64,000 nucleotides of DNA from JAJXZJ01 sp050012855 (GTDB lineage: Bacteria; Verrucomicrobiota; Verrucomicrobiia; Limisphaerales; J093): contig JBEKGJ010000007.1 in assembly GCA_050012855.1 (NCBI GenBank), positions 1 to 64,000 on the forward strand, given 5' to 3'. This document shows positions 62,273 to 64,000 of this stretch, piece after piece. Below the pieces are notes generated by a model. That model did not search any database and was not told the DNA's origin. It saw only the letters and a list, made by a program, of their open reading frames with translations. Numbering within the stretch: the stretch's first letter is position 1; the number at the start of each line of letters is the position of its first letter. Made by a program: the position numbers and the translations under genes.

Positions 62273-63433
62273 TTATTGGTGCGCTCCTTGGCTGCGCCGG
62301 ATCTGGTCAACGATCATCGCCAGCGTTACTGCCGCCAGTTCGACGTCCTCGAAGGACGATTCCCGGCCCAACGAAAAGCGGACAAGCCCATTCGCCGCGG
62401 ACAGTCCGTAACCCATTGCCAGCAAGACGTGTGATGGTTGAAGCGAACCCGTTGAGCAGGCAGCTCCGCTGGAAGCGCACACCCCGGCCAAATCCAGTCC
62501 GGCGAGCAGCGACAAGCTGTCGCAGTCCTCGAAAGTCACGCTGATCGTGTTGGCCAGACATTGCGCCAGCGGGCTGCAAACTTCCGCGCCGGGAATGGCT
62601 CCCAGTCGTGAACGCAACCGGGCCGCCAAAGGCGTGAGCCGGTTGGCCGCGAAGACCGGGATTGGGACAAAACGTATGAAAGCGCTGACGAGGCCCATAA
62701 TCGCCGCCAAATTCTCGGTGCCCGCCCGGCGCTCGTTTTCCTGACCACCCCCGAACAGAATCGGTTCCGGCTGCAGCGGCGAGCGGATGTACAGGGCACC
62801 GGCGCCACGAGGGCCATGGAACTTATGCGCGCACACCGAAACCAGATCGGCATTGAACTGCTGAATGCTGGCAAACGGCTGCTTGCCGAACCACTGCGCC
62901 GCATCGGTGTGAAAGGCCACGCCTCGCTCACGGCACAACGCGCCAATCTCGGCCACCGGTTGCAAGGCGCCCACCTCATTGTTGGCTGCCATCACGGAGA
63001 CCAACACCGTGTCAGGACGCAATGCTGCGCGAACGCCACTGGGATCCACCCGGCCCTCATGATCCACCGGCACAATCGTCAACTTGAATCCCTCCCGGCG
63101 GGCGAGGTATTCGCACGGACGCAGCGCCGCGTGATGTTCAACCGCCGACGTGATGATGTGGCGGCCGTGATCGCGCAGGCGCCGGGCCGTGCCCAAAATC
63201 GCCAGGTTGTTGCTCTCGGTGCCTCCGCTGGTGAACACCACCTCGCCGGGCCGGCACTGCCAGCAGGCGGCCAGCCGTTCGCGGGCGTCGTCCAGCAACG
63301 CGCGGGCCTGCCTGCCAGACTGGTGGATGCTCGAAGGATTTCCTTCGATCCCATCGAGGAACGGCAGCATGGCCTCGCGCACCGCCCGGTCGAGCGGCGT
63401 AGTGGCATTATAATCGAGATAAACTGTGCGCAT
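62273..63433 (-). CDS. Cysteine desulfurase (NifS/IscS family)
   Basis: The PLP enzyme takes sulfur from cysteine for Fe-S clusters or thio-cofactors. The 386-residue protein shows 'VYLDYNATTPLD', 'FTSGGTESNNLAI', the PLP lysine K204 in CAHKFHGPRG and the active cysteine C326 in SSGAACSTGS. The short 'AACSTGS' loop fits the NifS-like group. It lies 12 bp after hisA, so both may be cotranscribed. Confidence 0.93.
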   Translation of the reverse strand: MRTVYLDYNATTPLDRAVREAMLPFLDGIEGNPSSIHQSGRQARALLDDARERLAACWQCRPGEVVFTSGGTESNNLAILGTARRLRDHGRHIITSAVEHHAALRPCEYLARREGFKLTIVPVDHEGRVDPSGVRAALRPDTVLVSVMAANNEVGALQPVAEIGALCRERGVAFHTDAAQWFGKQPFASIQQFNADLVSVCAHKFHGPRGAGALYIRSPLQPEPILFGGGQENERRAGTENLAAIMGLVSAFIRFVPIPVFAANRLTPLAARLRSRLGAIPGAEVCSPLAQCLANTISVTFEDCDSLSLLAGLDLAGVCASSGAACSTGSLQPSHVLLAMGYGLSAANGLVRFSLGRESSFEDVELAAVTLAMIVDQIRRSQGAHQ

Positions 63434-63445
63434 GGTTGCCGGTGT

Positions 63446-64000
63446 TTAACCGGCGGACCCGATTCGCGACGCCTGCTGGCGCCGGTTGAAGGCCACGGCG
63501 TCCGCGTAACGCACCCCGGTGCCGCCGAAGATGTCCAGGGCCGAACCAATCGTCAGATCCACGCGGCCGTTCCCCAAACGAGTTACCGTTTCGAGATCGG
63601 CCAGTGAAGTCGCGCCGCCCGCGTAGGTGACCGGGATCGGGCTTGCGTCGCCCAGTTGCGTGACGAGCCGTTCATCAATGCCGCGGCAGAGTCCTTCGAG
63701 ATCGGCCGCGTGAACCAGGAACTCGGCGCACGAGTTCGCCAGCGTCGCCAGCAGGGCGGGGCTGACGGCCAGCCGGGTGAACTTCTGCCAGCGGTCAGTC
63801 ACCACCCAGTAACTGCCCGTGCGGGCCCGGCAGCTCAGATCGAGCACCAGCCGGGACACACCGACGGCGCGGACCAGGGCCGCCAGCCGCCCGGCGTGCA
63901 ATTCCCCCGCGTGGAAAACCCAGGAAGTGACGATGACGTGGGAAGCACCCGCGTCCAGCCAGGCCGCCGCGTTGTCGGCGGTGATGCCGCCGCCAACCTG
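63446..64000 (-). CDS. hisA: Eukaryote-type HisA isomerase (partial, 5' end outside window)
   Basis: The frame is open to the window edge (reading QVGGGITADNAAAWLDAGAS first), so the start is missing. The 184 residues cover the C-terminal part of the ProFAR isomerase barrel of histidine synthesis. The wording 'HVIVTSWVFHAGEL', 'LVLDLSCRARTG', 'WVVTDRWQKFTRLAV', 'FLVHAADLEGLCRGID', 'IPVTYAGGATSLADLE' and 'DLTIGSALDIFGG' matches the HIS6/plant HISN3 branch rather than common bacterial HisA. The Asp and Thr of the phosphate sites are present. Confidence 0.85.
   Translation of the reverse strand, partial: QVGGGITADNAAAWLDAGASHVIVTSWVFHAGELHAGRLAALVRAVGVSRLVLDLSCRARTGSYWVVTDRWQKFTRLAVSPALLATLANSCAEFLVHAADLEGLCRGIDERLVTQLGDASPIPVTYAGGATSLADLETVTRLGNGRVDLTIGSALDIFGGTGVRYADAVAFNRRQQASRIGSAG

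Overview
The window is high-GC chromosomal DNA that most resembles a member of the Verrucomicrobiota (subdivision 3 / Pedosphaera-Limisphaera type). The evidence is combined: several secreted proteins with a type II pseudopilin N-terminus and an H-x9-DG tail, Gfo/Idh/MocA oxidoreductases with Tat signals, many large secreted glycosidases, short C-terminal domains ending in 'FYRL/FFRL', weak Shine-Dalgarno usage and many short dispersed repeats. No rRNA, tRNA, CRISPR array, phage or classical transposase was seen.

Layout. 0-3.2 kb: three pseudopilin-like genes (the first cut by the window edge). 3.5-12 kb: YVTN beta-propeller, Tat-exported oxidoreductase, recG, a small lipoprotein and a GH38-like glycosidase. 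12-15.2 kb: gene remnants, a GlcG/HbpS-like protein and a double-thioredoxin protein. 15.5-17.4 kb: a first integron-type cassette segment on the minus strand (CPBP protease, attC-like site, frameshifted GyrI-like gene). 18-22.7 kb: a CBM-bearing secreted protein with an inverted 163-bp duplicate of its 5' part, ada, and small secreted proteins. 22.8-33.5 kb: a tightly coupled nine-gene minus-strand operon built around an AlgI-type MBOAT O-acetyltransferase and an AlgJ/X-type partner, with a parallel beta-helix protein, a GH39-like glycosidase, a six-hairpin glycosidase-like protein, two paralogous PD40 propellers and a lipoprotein. 33.7-36 kb: a second, larger beta-helix protein. 36-39 kb: small genes, remnants and repeats. 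39-47.3 kb: SWIM protein, ligA, squalene/phytoene synthase and a divergent giant GH2 protein. 47.7-49.4 kb: a second attC-type cassette array (glycosyltransferase, zinc-ribbon protein, unknown protein). 49.7-54.7 kb: tetR-MFP-RND efflux operon. 54.8-60.8 kb: thiM, beta-carbonic anhydrase, a cluster of zinc-ribbon membrane proteins, a PIN toxin module, flotillin and NfeD. 61-64 kb: dnaN, a cysteine desulfurase and a partial eukaryote-type hisA.

The most unusual content is (a) two separate attC-bearing cassette arrays without an integrase in view, each preceded by the same 32-bp leader, (b) the nine-gene coupled polysaccharide acetylation/tailoring operon, and (c) repeated signs of small insertions and 3'-end duplications in housekeeping genes (recG, ligA, flotillin).

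Functionally, the 22.8-33.5 kb operon probably makes or remodels an acetylated exopolysaccharide. The other secreted glycosidases suggest a polysaccharide-degrading lifestyle. The remaining genes are repair (recG, ligA, ada), replication (dnaN), cofactor metabolism (thiM, cysteine desulfurase), envelope stress (NfeD/flotillin, RND efflux) and mobile cassette cargo.
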